Below, piece after piece: positions 54,609-64,000 of a stretch of DNA of 64,000 bases. How positions within the stretch are numbered: the stretch's first letter is position 1; the number at the start of each line of letters is the position of its first letter. Below the pieces are notes generated by a model that saw only the letters and a program-made list of their open reading frames with translations, made no database searches and was not told the DNA's origin. The position numbers were made by a program, and so were the translations under genes. This DNA comes from Kingdonia uniflora (taxonomy: Eukaryota; Streptophyta; Magnoliopsida; Ranunculales; Circaeasteraceae): positions 496,001 to 560,000 of the forward strand of contig JACGCM010002194.1 in the NCBI GenBank assembly GCA_014058105.1, written 5' to 3'.

Positions 54609-55751
54609 AGTCGTATTCTAAATTAGTCTTGGTTTCGTATTATCTGTGATCCCTGATCATGATAATTAGTATCTTAAGGGCATACCATTACTATACTATT
54701 AGCCATCATAAGATACTTAAATAGGTATTAACCGATGTACTTATATCATATATAAGTGAGTCAGTTTTCTTATACAAGGCACATGCTCCCAAAAATTATA
54801 AAAAATTTTTTTATTAAAAATTAAAATGGGTCCTCCACGGGTAGATTCAGTCAATAGGAATTTTTTCAAAAAAGATTGACTCAATTTGACCAAAATTGAG
54901 CTCTCTTGAGCCGTTTTAGTATTTAAACCGTTTCTGGACTAGGATGACCGTTCTGGACCAGTTTAATCTTGGTCAAACCATGTGCCCCATGTCACCATGT
55001 AAGACTGCCACATGTCATGCCCATGACATGCAATTGTGTATGCCACATGGTATACCCTAGGCATGTCTCATGACATGCCACTATGTGTGCCACATGGCAT
55101 GATCTAGACATACCCCGGCATGCCACTATATGGCACGTAGCATGCCACATGTCCTTGACACGTATCACTGCCACGTCATCATGTGGGCTTTACTGCCACG
55201 TGGCATGCCACGTATCCTACATAATGATTGCCATGTGTCACGCATAGTAGCTACCACGTCAGCGTGTGGATAAGGATGACGTCATCAGATATAGAAAAAT
55301 AATATTTTAAAAAATAATTATTAATTATTGTTGATGTCATCATGACCTAAAATCGCCATTTTTAGCCCTGAACTGTCCAATTTTAATGCCAAATTCCCAG
55401 CGATTAAGACATCTCCCTAAGACGTGCCATATATTGTTGTATCCTTGTAGAATAGGATACACTACTAAATTGATTGTGCATCTATCTGATGTCCACATAA
55501 AATGTTATTTTAGTTTGAAAGCAACCCTTAATAATGATTAAATCACCAAAATAGGCTATTTTAATCCGAAATAAATAGATAAAAATTACTCCAATCCATA
55601 TTTAGATATTCTATATCATAGATCAAGTAAAAAATATATATAAATTCAAAAAATAGGTAAAATACCTCTCCGCAATGCAAAAATTCCCGAAAATGCTGAT
55701 TTGGAGGGTTCTTTCTCCCTTCTGATCCACTAGCTCTACGTGCTGATAACG
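54609..55751 (-). other. Cop-1 leader, right part, with primer site
   Basis: Non-coding remainder of the Cop-1 leader. It contains a dense cluster of TGCCACATG/CATGTCATG/CACGTGG motifs (54990-55270). At the right edge, minus-strand CGTTATCAGCACGTAGAGC follows the LTR and is the probable primer-binding region. Its place, orientation and spacing fit a copia leader; the priming tRNA is not certain. Confidence 0.6.
54990..55270. repeat. TGCCACATG / CACGTGG motif cluster
   Basis: About 280 bp with many copies of TGCCACATG or its variants (TGCCACGTGG, GACATGCCACTATG, GCATGCCAC), including one perfect CACGTG G-box (in TGCCACGTGGCATGCCACGT) and several CATG palindromes. Not a clean tandem array; orientation varies. 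Confidence 0.7.
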
Positions 55752-56022
55752 TGTTGGATAATAATAGATCAAACTCTATCAAATAATCAAGTGCAATATT
55801 GAGAGAAGAGTAGGGATATCTTTATTAATATTTTGAATCTCTCTGTATCTCAGAGGTTTGGTATTGTTACGTGTAATACAAAAGGATAACCCAATAACTG
55901 AGGTTCTCTATCCTACTTAAACTCTCCCCATAAACCCTAATGGCCTATGAGCTTATTAGGAATACAGTAGGACACCCCAACCCAGTTGGGTTCCCACCTT
56001 GGGCTAGACCCAACTCCTAACA
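55752..56022 (-). repeat. Cop-1 5' LTR (right copy)
   Basis: 271 bp, TGTTGGATAATAATAG to CTCCTAACA; partner of 481-752. It retains the terminal CA lost in the left copy. Confidence 0.85.
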
Positions 56023-56034
56023 TTCAATACTTTG

Positions 56035-56235
56035 TTGAGGCACTCTTGCCATGACTTCTCCCGAGTTCATTAATGCCTTACTGTTTCAGGAATTCTCAAA
56101 TCTTAATCTTGTATTCACATGGGGACAAAAGAATTATAAAGGTAGGACATCATTGACAAACATTTATCTCAAATGTCTGATGATGTATGCTTACTTCATC
56201 TTCTTTTCATTGCCTACATTTCACTGCTTATAGAC
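56035..56235 (+). pseudogene. Weak LINE endonuclease-like fragment
   Basis: One open frame reads SPEFINALLFQEFSNLNLV, FTWGQKNYKGRTSLTNIY. The spacing F(I)NALL...LNLVFTWGxKNxxGRxxL resembles the C-terminal part of plant LINE endonucleases (LxDLGxxGxxFTWSNxRxGxxxIxxRLDR). Only about 45 residues, no catalytic residue visible, so this is tentative. Confidence 0.25.
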
Positions 56236-57063
56236 TAATATGATCATATTCAACCACTTTTGCATTAGAAAATTAATTGATAAGTTTTACTTAGTATAAT
56301 ATCGTATTTTTCTTATGCAACTTTTGTAACTTTTCTTAGTCGGGAAATCAAAAATCTTTGTAGTATTATTATTATCAAAGTCCTCAGGATATGTCTCTCA
56401 GATCTATTATGATATCAATGTTACTCTAGAATAGATATAGTGAATAAGTAAGCTTTTTATGTGTCTTTGGAGGTCATTTTTTTTCTCTCACACACATTGA
56501 ATATTGATTCTTCTCATTTTTTTTCTCTCTCTCTTTCCTTCACCCAGTAGCTATACCCCCCTTCTTTATATTCTTCCTCTTCGCTACTCTCTCTCAGGAT
56601 AAATTTTTTTCTCGAGTTCACCCGAGTCCTTGTTAGGTCCATAAACAATTTTAAAGGAGAAAGTGCCATTACAAGAAAGAGATATATAAGAGAGGAAGAT
56701 TCATGGTTAGTATTTGCATGAGATACATGAATTGTGATTACTTGAGTATTTGATGAATGATAAGTGAATTTGATAGCTTCATGGTTCCATAGTTTTTTTG
56801 GCTAGGCATCAAGGTTTCATAATAAAAGAATTCTTCCCCCAATAGGGTAGTTATAGTTATTTAAGCTCCTCCAATTTGGAACAATGTTTTTTTTCCCATT
56901 TCTTCTTTGGGAGAGGATTCAACTACACTCAAATTAGCTACACTTTCCTTACATTCATTCCTCACCACACACCTTAAGAGGAGGTGGCATTTTTAAGAGG
57001 GAAAAACTTCCTACGTGGAGGACAGCTTCAAAAAGCATAATAGTGTACCACCAACTAACTCAC

Positions 57064-57100
<37 letters not shown>

Positions 57101-60100
57101 CGATCTCCCTCTTATACACAAAATTCAAATTTAAAACATAACAATCTCCCTCTTCAACTATTATTTTTGGTTAAGGTGCGAATCTCTCTCACTCTCTCTC
57201 ATTCTTTTCAATCCCATCTTGGAAACTGCATTTGTGAATATGATTTTGGGCTAATTTTATTGCTTGTAGAGCTAAATTCGGTATTGATTTTGGGCTAATT
57301 TTGATTGTGTAATTTGAGTGCTTGCAGAGCTAAATTCGTTGTGCATAGTATAGGGAACTGGGACTACATCTAGATGACGGCAAATTGGTTATTACCAAAT
57401 TTTTGTAGGTTAACGAATTGGTATTTGGTAGTAGTTATCAATGAAATTGTCTGATCAATCGAGTTTTTAACAATTTATAAACAAAATTGGATGCTCATTT
57501 TATTTTTTGTCAAGTGCACAACTAATCTATAACTTCTAAAACACATTTATCGAATGGCATATGTAATCAACATTATTATCAGCCTATTAGTGCGTTGGCA
57601 AAAAATACATTGGTAAATTGTCACTTGACAATGCATCAACAATTATCTAACTGAACTAAATTGTCTTAGAGGGATGCATCGACAAAAGCATACATTATTA
57701 AATTGTACTAATCTTATGTTATTGCATGTAGGGGATCCAGATATGTTGAAAACCATACACAGATTGACCATCATGAGGAAGAAAGGTGCTGAGAAGATCA
57801 GGAGGAATATTTGTAGTCGTTTACATTAAAAGGATGTAATGAAATTTGTATCATGGATATTTGCAATCGTTTCATAATATTAAAGGCTGGATTGTGGGTT
57901 TATTTTTTATTTGAATAGTGGGTTCTGATTGTTTGATGAAATGCAAGTTCTTGAATGATCATGGGGTTATGGTGGTTACTTCAATGAAAGGCTGTTCTAT
58001 TTGTAAGTTTGTATCCAGTTTATATGGGTTATTGGGAATATAGGGATACTTCTATGACTATGCAATTGCAAGGGTATTAGTTGTTGCAGGAACCTCAAAG
58101 ATATATCAATGGGCTAGGGAAATAAATATGATTTCAAGTTTAAGAAGTTGTGGTGGTAGTTGTAATGAGATGAAGTAGATCATCATAGGAAAATGGATGA
58201 TGCAGCCATTCGGGAGCATATAATCTAAAGGGGTTTGTAGTAATAAAGATGTACTACTTTATACTTTATATATATATAAAGTACACCAATTATCATTTGC
58301 TAGTATTTGGTTATTTAGGGTCATCGAATGGGGTTTGATTTTTATATCTCATTTGGCAATTTTAATTTGGCGAATTATCAGCAACATTACGATAATTATG
58401 AAATTGAGGGGTTACAATGCTTGCTTATATGTTGCCATTTTGAATTACAGTGCATACTTGGATGGAATTTTGAATCTATTTAGATCATTGGCTCATGATT
58501 TGTCCATGTCATTCAGCGATTACTCTAAATAAATTTGAAGTTTGGAGCTTCTAATATGTTTTTTATGGGTAAAGGGAAAGCACCAACAGTAGGAGGGAAA
58601 ACATTGTAGTCAAATTCATAGAACATTATGGTTTTACAGTTGAAGGAAATGTGAGTTATTTAAATGTTTTAATTGAGGTGATGAAAAAAGTGAGGCTGTT
58701 TGATGGGGATTGGAAGCTAGGAAAAGCGTCCCCCGGTATGAGTTAAAACGACGAAACAAACCGAGTTTGTATATGTTGAAAAAGGTTTTGAAGATTTGAA
58801 GATTAGTCAGTGAAATATCATGATTTTATGGTTCCCTCCCTTATTCATTAGAAATTTTAAATGCCTGAACTTTGGTTCGCTGATAAAAAAAACATATAGT
58901 TTCAAGCTAAATTGATTGTGGACAGTAATTCTGATAAGTTATACAATGGCGTACCGATGGGTTTAATGGATAGTATGTTGGTATGTGCACCAGTTTTCAT
59001 GACTTTTTAAGTCGAACTTTTGTTGCCGTGAAATTACGTTCAGACATACCCACATCAGATGAATGGTTCACAATACTTGCATTCAATTCCATTTAATCTA
59101 TAATTCAAGGTTCATCAATTTGGCAATAGTTCATCACTATGAGGTGATGATTTTGTGCTCAGACATGATGATGAGGCCAATGAGTTTAAACTCAAGGAAA
59201 CCAACTCTCGCGGTACTATGTACATTATTTTTGTGATTTTACGGGAAATTAAGGGTGTTTTAATCGCTAAAAATATTTTTTGGTGCAATAAGAAAGTGGC
59301 AAAATTTAGGTCGATTTGATTTCGCGAAGAAAATCTAAGGATATGCGAGTAGTGGAGGTTATGATAGATAACATGATGATGACATCTATATTGGTTGTAG
59401 TATTGATCAAGGCCATTAGATTCATGCCTATATTTATAGATAACATGGGTGAATTAAGATTTATCGAGATGATTTGTATTTCCTTTAATGGCAGCTGTGA
59501 TTCATTCCTTTAATGGCAGACTTTGTTCCCTTTGTAGCTCACTTTTATAAGTGTTGTATAGTTGCATTGCTTCCCTTCCCTTACTTGATTGCTCATGTGA
59601 TTTTTTTGTATGTACTTCAAATGCTTTAAAACATCTTAGGGGTGTAAGGTTAAAGAGTTTGGATTGAAGCCAATTAAGTGAAAAATGGGTGTAGTTTTAT
59701 CGGTTTTTTATTCAAGAATTCAGGTTGTGGACATCTCTTTTGTGATTATCGATGCTCGAGTGAGGAATATTTTTTCCTTGAGTTTAAAACATCCCAATTG
59801 TGGGGTAATGATGGTAGTGCCTCCGGCACACCGAGAGGTAAGGTGAGTACATGGGTAAAACAACATTGCTTTATGGATGCCTAAGCTAAAAGTTGTGAGA
59901 TGTGGATGATCATCCATATTCTGAGGTGCTGTAGTGATGTACGCACATTAGAACTCAAAGTTTCCACAGGAGAAATGACACTTAATGGTGGTGTCAAAGC
60001 CACGTCTAAAGGCATCTAAGGTAAAACTAAATAAATGCATTTAATTTGTATTGGGTTTATTTATTTTGATGTTGGGGTTTTGGGTTTTGGTTTAATTTGT

Positions 60101-60289
60101 TTGGGTTTTATTTATTTTGATCTTGACATTTAGTGATCCAGGGGGATCTGAGCCTTTTTTAACGTTTTAAGAAGTCTATTCGAACAGACTATACACTTTC
60201 CTTTTTGAATATAGTATTTTCCTATTCGAATACATTTCAACCTGAGTAGTTTTATTCGAATTGAGCACGAAAATGAAATGAGATCAAAG
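56236..60289. other. Right flank, no gene I can support
   Basis: AT-rich. Contains a pyrimidine-rich stretch (56470-56600), a (CT)16 tract at 57067-57098, a local direct repeat at about 57243-57345 (GATTTTGGGCTAATTTT ... GAGCTAAATTCG, twice), and three TTCGAA motifs at 60175-60265. Short open frames at 58335-58532, 59316-59513 and 59678-59884 show no recognisable family. Decayed TE sequence or intron-like DNA are both possible. Confidence 0.5.
57067..57098. repeat. (CT)16 microsatellite
   Basis: Sixteen uninterrupted CT dinucleotides, followed by further CTCTCTCACTCTCTCTC at 57183. Such tracts are frequent in plant 5' untranslated regions, but no gene follows that I can identify. Confidence 0.95.
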
Positions 60290-61392
60290 CACGAAAATGA
60301 GCACGAATACTTTCCTCGTGGAAGAACTGCGACGAAGAAACCTACTCTAGCTCAAGATGTAGCAAAGATATAGGATAAGTTTGATAAGCTTATTAATGAT
60401 AAATTTGATAAACTTAACGAGGCTTTAGGTAGAGGAGCCTTTTTCCCGTTCCCTCCCCCCAACCACCTCCGTTGGGCGTAACCGAAGATCTCTCTCTAGA
60501 GGGAAGCGTCGCCGCGAGGAGCGACGATCTCGATAACCCGTTTGCAAGTCTTGGAATCGAAATCGAGGCTTCTAACGCTTTAGGAATCGAAACCTGAACC
60601 ATCGCCAAATTTGCAATGCAGATTTTGTTACGGGTTCCAACCGACAACCAAACAAATGACCCGCACAAAGAGATGACCCAACAACAGTGGGATATGCTTC
60701 CCGTCAAGATTATAAACCCAAATGATGATTGGTTTCTACAATTTAAACCAATTGATGTGTCGATCAGAAGGTTTGAAGAGAGTGAGGAGTGGGGCTACGA
60801 CTATTCGCTCGACAGCAATGACAAACCCACTTCTCCGATTGTAGAAGAGTTCGTTATCGAAGCTAAAACTTGTGATGTTGAGGAACTCGGGGTACAACCC
60901 AAGGTAAACGAATCGGCCACGGCAACCACTGACCAACCACGAGGTTTCCGCCTAGAGACGACCCTGAAATACAACCAACAAGGACTGCCGACGTCGACAT
61001 CAATCCCAACAGTGGTTGGTACCACAACTTATCATTTAGGAGAGACAATTCCAGCAGTACGTGCAGTGCACATGCTTCATGAACAACAACCAGCTCTAGT
61101 AGTGCGCACAGTCAAAAGGCCGAGCCAAGTCGAACAAGATAGTGCATCTTCGGCGGAAACTGCCAATCAACATGCTACTCAGCAGTGGATTCAGGAGACA
61201 CGTATGAATCACAAGATACATATTGGTCTCGTCCAGCAGTTCCATTCACGCATGTTAGAGTTCGAGGTATCCCAATATTTAATCCATACGGGGAAGATGA
61301 TGGCCATAGGAGAAGAATTATTTCCGTATGTTGATCCGTTTTGGGAAAGCTTCGTAGCAGGGCTCGAGAAGCGGACCACGGTATTTTTTTAG
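60290..61392 (+). CDS. Unrecognised 258-residue ORF with upstream remnant
   Basis: ATG 60616 to stop 61392 encodes 258 residues. Features: an acidic N-terminal third (PVKIINPNDDWFLQFKPIDV, EESEEWGYDYSLDSNDKP), a low-complexity Thr/Ser/Gln middle (ATTDQPRG, TSTSIPTVVGTTTYHLGE) and a hydrophobic-charged C-terminus (GKMMAIGEELFPYVDPFW, ESFVAGLEKRTTVFF). No signal peptide or membrane helix. Upstream, after one stop and frame changes, coding-like text continues (LGVTEDLSLEGSVAARSDDL, FASLGIEIEASNALGI; earlier DKFDKLINDKFDKLNEALG), so the original protein probably began near 60290. I do not recognise the family; a retroelement gag-like or accessory protein is possible. Confidence 0.45.
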
Positions 61393-61693
61393 CTTTTAAT
61401 TTTAGACGTCAATGGACGTAGGGATGTTGGTGACAACATCGTACCCCCGCACATGGGTATGACCTCAGTTTATGATAAATTTTGTGGTAGAATTCGAAGT
61501 TTAAAGACGGGTATGCCATATCAGAAAGTTTCGAGTTCCGTGAGGTTTCGAAAACTTGTCGATTTCGTAGACGAAATCTTCTCAGACGGAGGGTTTGATG
61601 TGACGCATCCCTCATAGAATCGTTTACCCACCGTGCCATCTATGTTTATTTAATGCTTTTAATGTTTTATATTTTAGTCTTTAGATTAAGTCT
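61393..61693 (+). other. Continuation after the 258-residue ORF, unrecognised
   Basis: In the next frame the text stays protein-like for about 70 residues (LDVNGRRDVGDNIVPPHMG, SVYDKFCGRIRSLKTGMPY, FVDEIFSDGGFDVTHPS), suggesting that a frameshift ended the upstream ORF early. No family recognised. Confidence 0.35.
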
Positions 61694-61965
61694 TGTTGGA
61701 GAGGCCCAGCTAGGTTTTTGGCAGTTTCCCATTTAAGTAGAAGTCTATTTTCAATTAGAATTAGGGTTCCTAATTCTAACCCCCCTTGTGTTCTATAAAA
61801 GGGGAGACCTAGGTTATTTATTTATAAGTTGGTTAATTCAGTTAAAGTATTCTTGTTGAACAATGTTCTTGTTTAATAAAATTAGGGTTTCTCACGAACC
61901 TAATTCCGTTTATTAAAACTGGTGTTATTCTTGATTATTGGCTTCCGCATAATAAGTTTACATCA
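61694..61965 (+). other. LTR-like or promoter-like stretch
   Basis: TGTTGGAGAGGCCCAG at the left and TTACATCA at the right, with a strong TATA box TTCTATAAAAGGGGAGAC near 61793 and TTTAATAAAATTAGGG polyadenylation-like text. It has TG...CA ends but no target duplication and no second copy in the window, so an LTR is only a guess. Confidence 0.25.
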
Positions 61966-62029
61966 TATTGCCTTAATATATCTTAATTGGGTCTTCTTAA
62001 TCTTCTTAATTTTATTTCATTGTTTATAG

Positions 62030-62540
62030 AGCGGCAATCCAAGAGAACCATAAAATTCAAAGGTAGAGAAATAAGTTAAGAAACGTTTCAGGATGGAGAT
62101 GACTTTGACGATAACATTACGCATTAAGATGATGTTAGAGATAGAAGATTATATATGAGGGATGATCCCGCCAAGAACGGTAAGAATAAAGAGGAAAACA
62201 ATTATAATAGGTCAAAGGAAAAGTACTGAGAAGTTGAAAGGGATTATAGGACACGAGATGAAAATTGTCAATATGTTTGACAACAAGTATTCAAGGGAGG
62301 AAATTATAATCTTAAAAAATTGTACAAAGAAGTCTAAGCGCCTCAGAGTGGTGATCGTGATGGTAACCCTCTTCCTGATCATGACCGAGACACCGGGTAC
62401 AAAGACAACAGAGAAAATAAGATCTTCTGAAAATAATAAAGACCATAATTTTCTTAAGACTCAAGAAACAAAAAAGTTTCATCCCAATGTTGAAAATAGA
62501 AAATCTATAAGAAGTGTGGAGATCAACTATAAGCAATAGG
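62030..62540 (+). pseudogene. Arg/Asp-rich coding remnant
   Basis: In changing frames the sequence reads as a charged, disordered protein: TFQDGDDFDDNITH, DVRDRRLYMRDDPAKNGKN, VERDYRTRDENCQYV, GDRDGNPLPDHDRDTGYKD. Stops interrupt each frame. Such composition occurs in gypsy gag N-termini and in RNA-processing proteins; I cannot tell which. TTGTTTATAG at 62021-62030 could be a splice acceptor. Confidence 0.3.
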
Positions 62541-62962
62541 GAAACAATCTCCGAGCCTTATAACTCAAATTTGATTTTTAGTATATTTATTTGTTTTAAT
62601 TTATTAGTGAATTTACGTTGTTGGAATTATATATGTAATTGCTGTATATATTAAGTTAGGGTAGAATGCATCTTTGTATTATGCAGAAATATGATTGGAT
62701 TTATATCAGATTGTACGCAATATTTTAGACAATAAATAGTAATTCAAACCCTAGACTTGCAACAAAATGATTTTGCACATAATACCAAACTCGAGTCTAC
62801 CTTGAATCGAAGTTAACAAATGTTGAACATATATAACCGATGCTTGAGATCAGCTTTATTATTAACCTTATAACACATGAAATATTAAACTATTTTGAAA
62901 ACATAGGTAAGGATTTTACAAATAATTATAGGCACAGGCTATAGCGTGTGCCCGACTGCTAG
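62541..62962. mobile_element. Possible Helitron 3' end
   Basis: AT-rich segment ending in GGCACAggctatagcgTGTGCC (a 6-bp stem), the spacer CGACTG and CTAG at 62959-62962, followed by T. Hairpin plus CTRR followed by T is the Helitron 3' terminus pattern. I could not identify a TC 5' end or a rolling-circle transposase gene; the left boundary given is arbitrary. Confidence 0.35.
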
Positions 62963-62963
62963 T

Positions 62964-63811
62964 GTTCTATTTTTTGAACGAAATGATCGCGAAGATGATT
63001 TTGTTCAATCTGATCGTCCCCCTCTAATCTCAAACTCCTCCGATGGATTTTACATATATGTTAGCAAGTCTTTAAGGCCAAATCAACCACCAACGAACCA
63101 CAAAAAGGGAAAACAGTTCCTGCGGGAAGCGAAGTCGAGAAAGAAGGATGTCGGATGGAGAAAGAAGGTGCTGTGACTGAGAAGGCGTCATATGCTGATA
63201 AGCTCAAGGGTGATGGAAGTGCTGCTTCTAATTTTAAATTGGATGATCTGCCTAGCCCGGGGAAGAGTGGCGATTGCCCATCAATCGAAATTCCAAATGC
63301 TGCGATGGAGAGAGGATTGAACGTCTACAGATTCAGCGTGGTGGGAAGAATTGATCTACCACCCAAAGTAACCTATTTGGATGTCAAGATGAAGGTGCCA
63401 AAGCTTTGGAAACTACAAGGTACGGTTTCAATTGTTCCAATTAGTAAAGGTTACTTTGTTATAAAACTAGCTAATGACATGGATAAAAGCTATGTATGGA
63501 GTGTGGGTCCCTGGGCATTGGAAGGTAACCCTATCAGACTTATGCCTTGGAGCCCAAATTTTAATCCATAAAAGCTCAAACGCTCTTCTGTGGGTATGAT
63601 TCCCTGGACTAAGCATGGAATACTGGGATTTCCAAACCCTAATGGCAATGGGGAAGGCCTTGGGTAACCCAGTTCAGGTTGATGGAGCCACTAGAAGTCA
63701 TTCTTATGGGTTCTTTGCAAGTGTCCTGGTTGATATTGACATGTCAAGCCCTATCCCCAGCCAAATTCTAGTTAAAGCTAAGGGTGTCGAATTTTGGCAA
63801 GAGGTCCATCC
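62964..63811 (+). pseudogene. LINE ORF1-type DUF4283 protein, broken
   Basis: Nucleic-acid-binding protein type found as ORF1 of plant LINEs. Frame 63155-63571: KASYADKLKGDG, then the DUF4283 core GLNVYRFSVVGRIDLPP, VKMKVPKLWKLQGTVSIVP, KGYFVIKLANDMDKSYVW, GPWALEGNPIRLMPWSPNF. After a frameshift at about 63565 and a TGA at 63597 it continues as NALLWV and GLSMEYWDFQTLM, GNPVQVDGATRSHSYGFF, ASVLVDIDMSSPIPSQI, GVEFWQEVHP (to 63811). Cop-2-family LTR sequence then begins, cutting off the usual CCHC zinc knuckle. Text at 62964-63176 (RPNQPPTNHKKGKQFL, REAKSRKKDVGW) may be its N-terminus in another frame. Confidence 0.8.
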
Positions 63812-64000
63812 TGAAACTTTATAGTCGCTTGAGGCTAATCAATTTCGATTGTTTTAGGTCTAAATCAAAAGGTCCATAAACCTTTAAATTAATGGTCTAT
63901 ACTTAACCTAAATCAAGTCGATCAATTATCTAAAGTCAAGCAAGCATATGAAAATTAAAGAACGCAGACAAAGATTTTTAACCCTGTGGGAAACCTTTCT
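63812..64000 (-). repeat. Cop-2-family LTR, running off the window
   Basis: TGAAACTTTATAGTCGCTTGAGGCTAATC corresponds to the Cop-2 LTR edge TGAAATAAATAATTACTTGAGATTAACC, followed by GGTCCATAAACCTTTAAATTAATGGTCTA, parallel to CCAAATTCCTTTAAATTAATGATCTA, and TTTTTAACCCTGTGGGAAACCTTTCT, identical to Cop-2 text at 21969-21994. Same orientation as Cop-2. It interrupts the DUF4283 ORF; the rest lies outside the window. Confidence 0.8.

Larger units (their letters stand above)
481..56022 (-). mobile_element. Cop-1: outermost decayed Ty1/copia retrotransposon
   Basis: A pair of about 271-bp LTRs in the same orientation (481-752, 55752-56022) brackets the stack. Read on the minus strand, the order is 5' LTR (right), primer-binding leader, long leader, gag (14931 to 14728, resuming 4610 to about 3960), integrase, RT, RNase H, purine-rich tract, 3' LTR (left). 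This gag-IN-RT-RNase H order is the Ty1/copia order. Removing the inserted elements leaves roughly 7 kb. Both halves are full of stops and frameshifts, so this is the oldest layer. No target duplication is visible, so an origin by recombination between two related copies is not excluded. Confidence 0.75.

Noticed and set aside
54992..55174. ORF with repeated HxxC/WHxxC residues that looks like a zinc-binding protein
   Set aside because: The His/Cys pattern is produced by the CATG/CACGTG-rich DNA repeat cluster; no spacing matches a known zinc finger and it lies in a retrotransposon leader.
481..56022. A single giant 55-kb retrotransposon
   Set aside because: The interior holds complete LTR pairs, primer sites and target duplications of at least five other elements and one DNA transposon; the outer element alone is about 7 kb.
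60414..60707. 97-residue minus-strand ORF
   Set aside because: Antisense to the more protein-like plus-strand text leading into the 258-residue ORF; no motif.

Overview
This is repeat-dominated nuclear DNA from a flowering plant, probably a eudicot with a transposon-rich genome. The evidence is AT-rich sequence with plant splice signals, Ty1/copia and Tat-lineage Ty3/gypsy retrotransposons, a CACTA-like DNA transposon, PPR and leucine-rich-repeat receptor-like protein (RLP) fragments, and a DUF4283-type LINE ORF1. I see no intact host gene. Species cannot be named from the sequence.

Most of the window (481-56022) reads as one nested stack, resolved from LTR pairs, primer-binding sites, short target duplications and coding sequence that resumes across each insertion. 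The oldest layer is a decayed copia element on the minus strand (called Cop-1; LTRs 481-752 and 55752-56022). Its gag is split by a 10.1-kb CACTA-like transposon (4611-14727). Its leader is split by a solo LTR (15092-15706) and by a second copia element (Cop-2, 16755-54608, minus). The right LTR of Cop-2 is interrupted by a Tat-lineage gypsy element (Tat-1, 22963-54599, minus), which holds two further Tat-type elements on the plus strand: Tat-2 (27582-36653, perfect GAACC target duplication, inserted in the antisense gene of Tat-1) and Tat-3 (44149-51800, inserted in the pol of Tat-1).

The CACTA-like element carries host-gene fragments: a minus-strand PPR piece (6440-7023), a plus-strand RLP piece (about 7080-12340) and perhaps one more exon (13487-13601). 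The RLP piece was later hit by a small copia-like element (Cop-3, 7453-10552, target duplication AGCTT), whose left LTR received a Tat-3-family solo LTR (8033-8728), and by a GC-rich insert (11420-12215).

The most interesting signal is in the Tat elements. Tat-1 and Tat-2 each carry, between pol and the 3' LTR and on the strand opposite gag-pol, a long homologous gene with canonical introns. One intron sits at the matching position in both and is 81 bp in each. Tat-3 has a different coiled-coil-like antisense ORF in the same slot. All three elements are pol-defective in different ways: Tat-1 has a gap between protease and RT, Tat-2 has no RT, RNase H or integrase, and Tat-3 has RT fused in frame to integrase. 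Tat-1 and Tat-3 also carry unrelated tandem repeats between pol and the antisense gene.

The right flank (56023-64000) holds a weak LINE-endonuclease-like fragment, a (CT)16 tract, an unrecognised 258-residue ORF (60616-61392), an LTR-like stretch, a possible Helitron 3' end, a broken DUF4283 LINE ORF1 and the start of another Cop-2-family LTR that runs off the window. Where I say domains match a family, this is by reading translated motifs, not by a database search.
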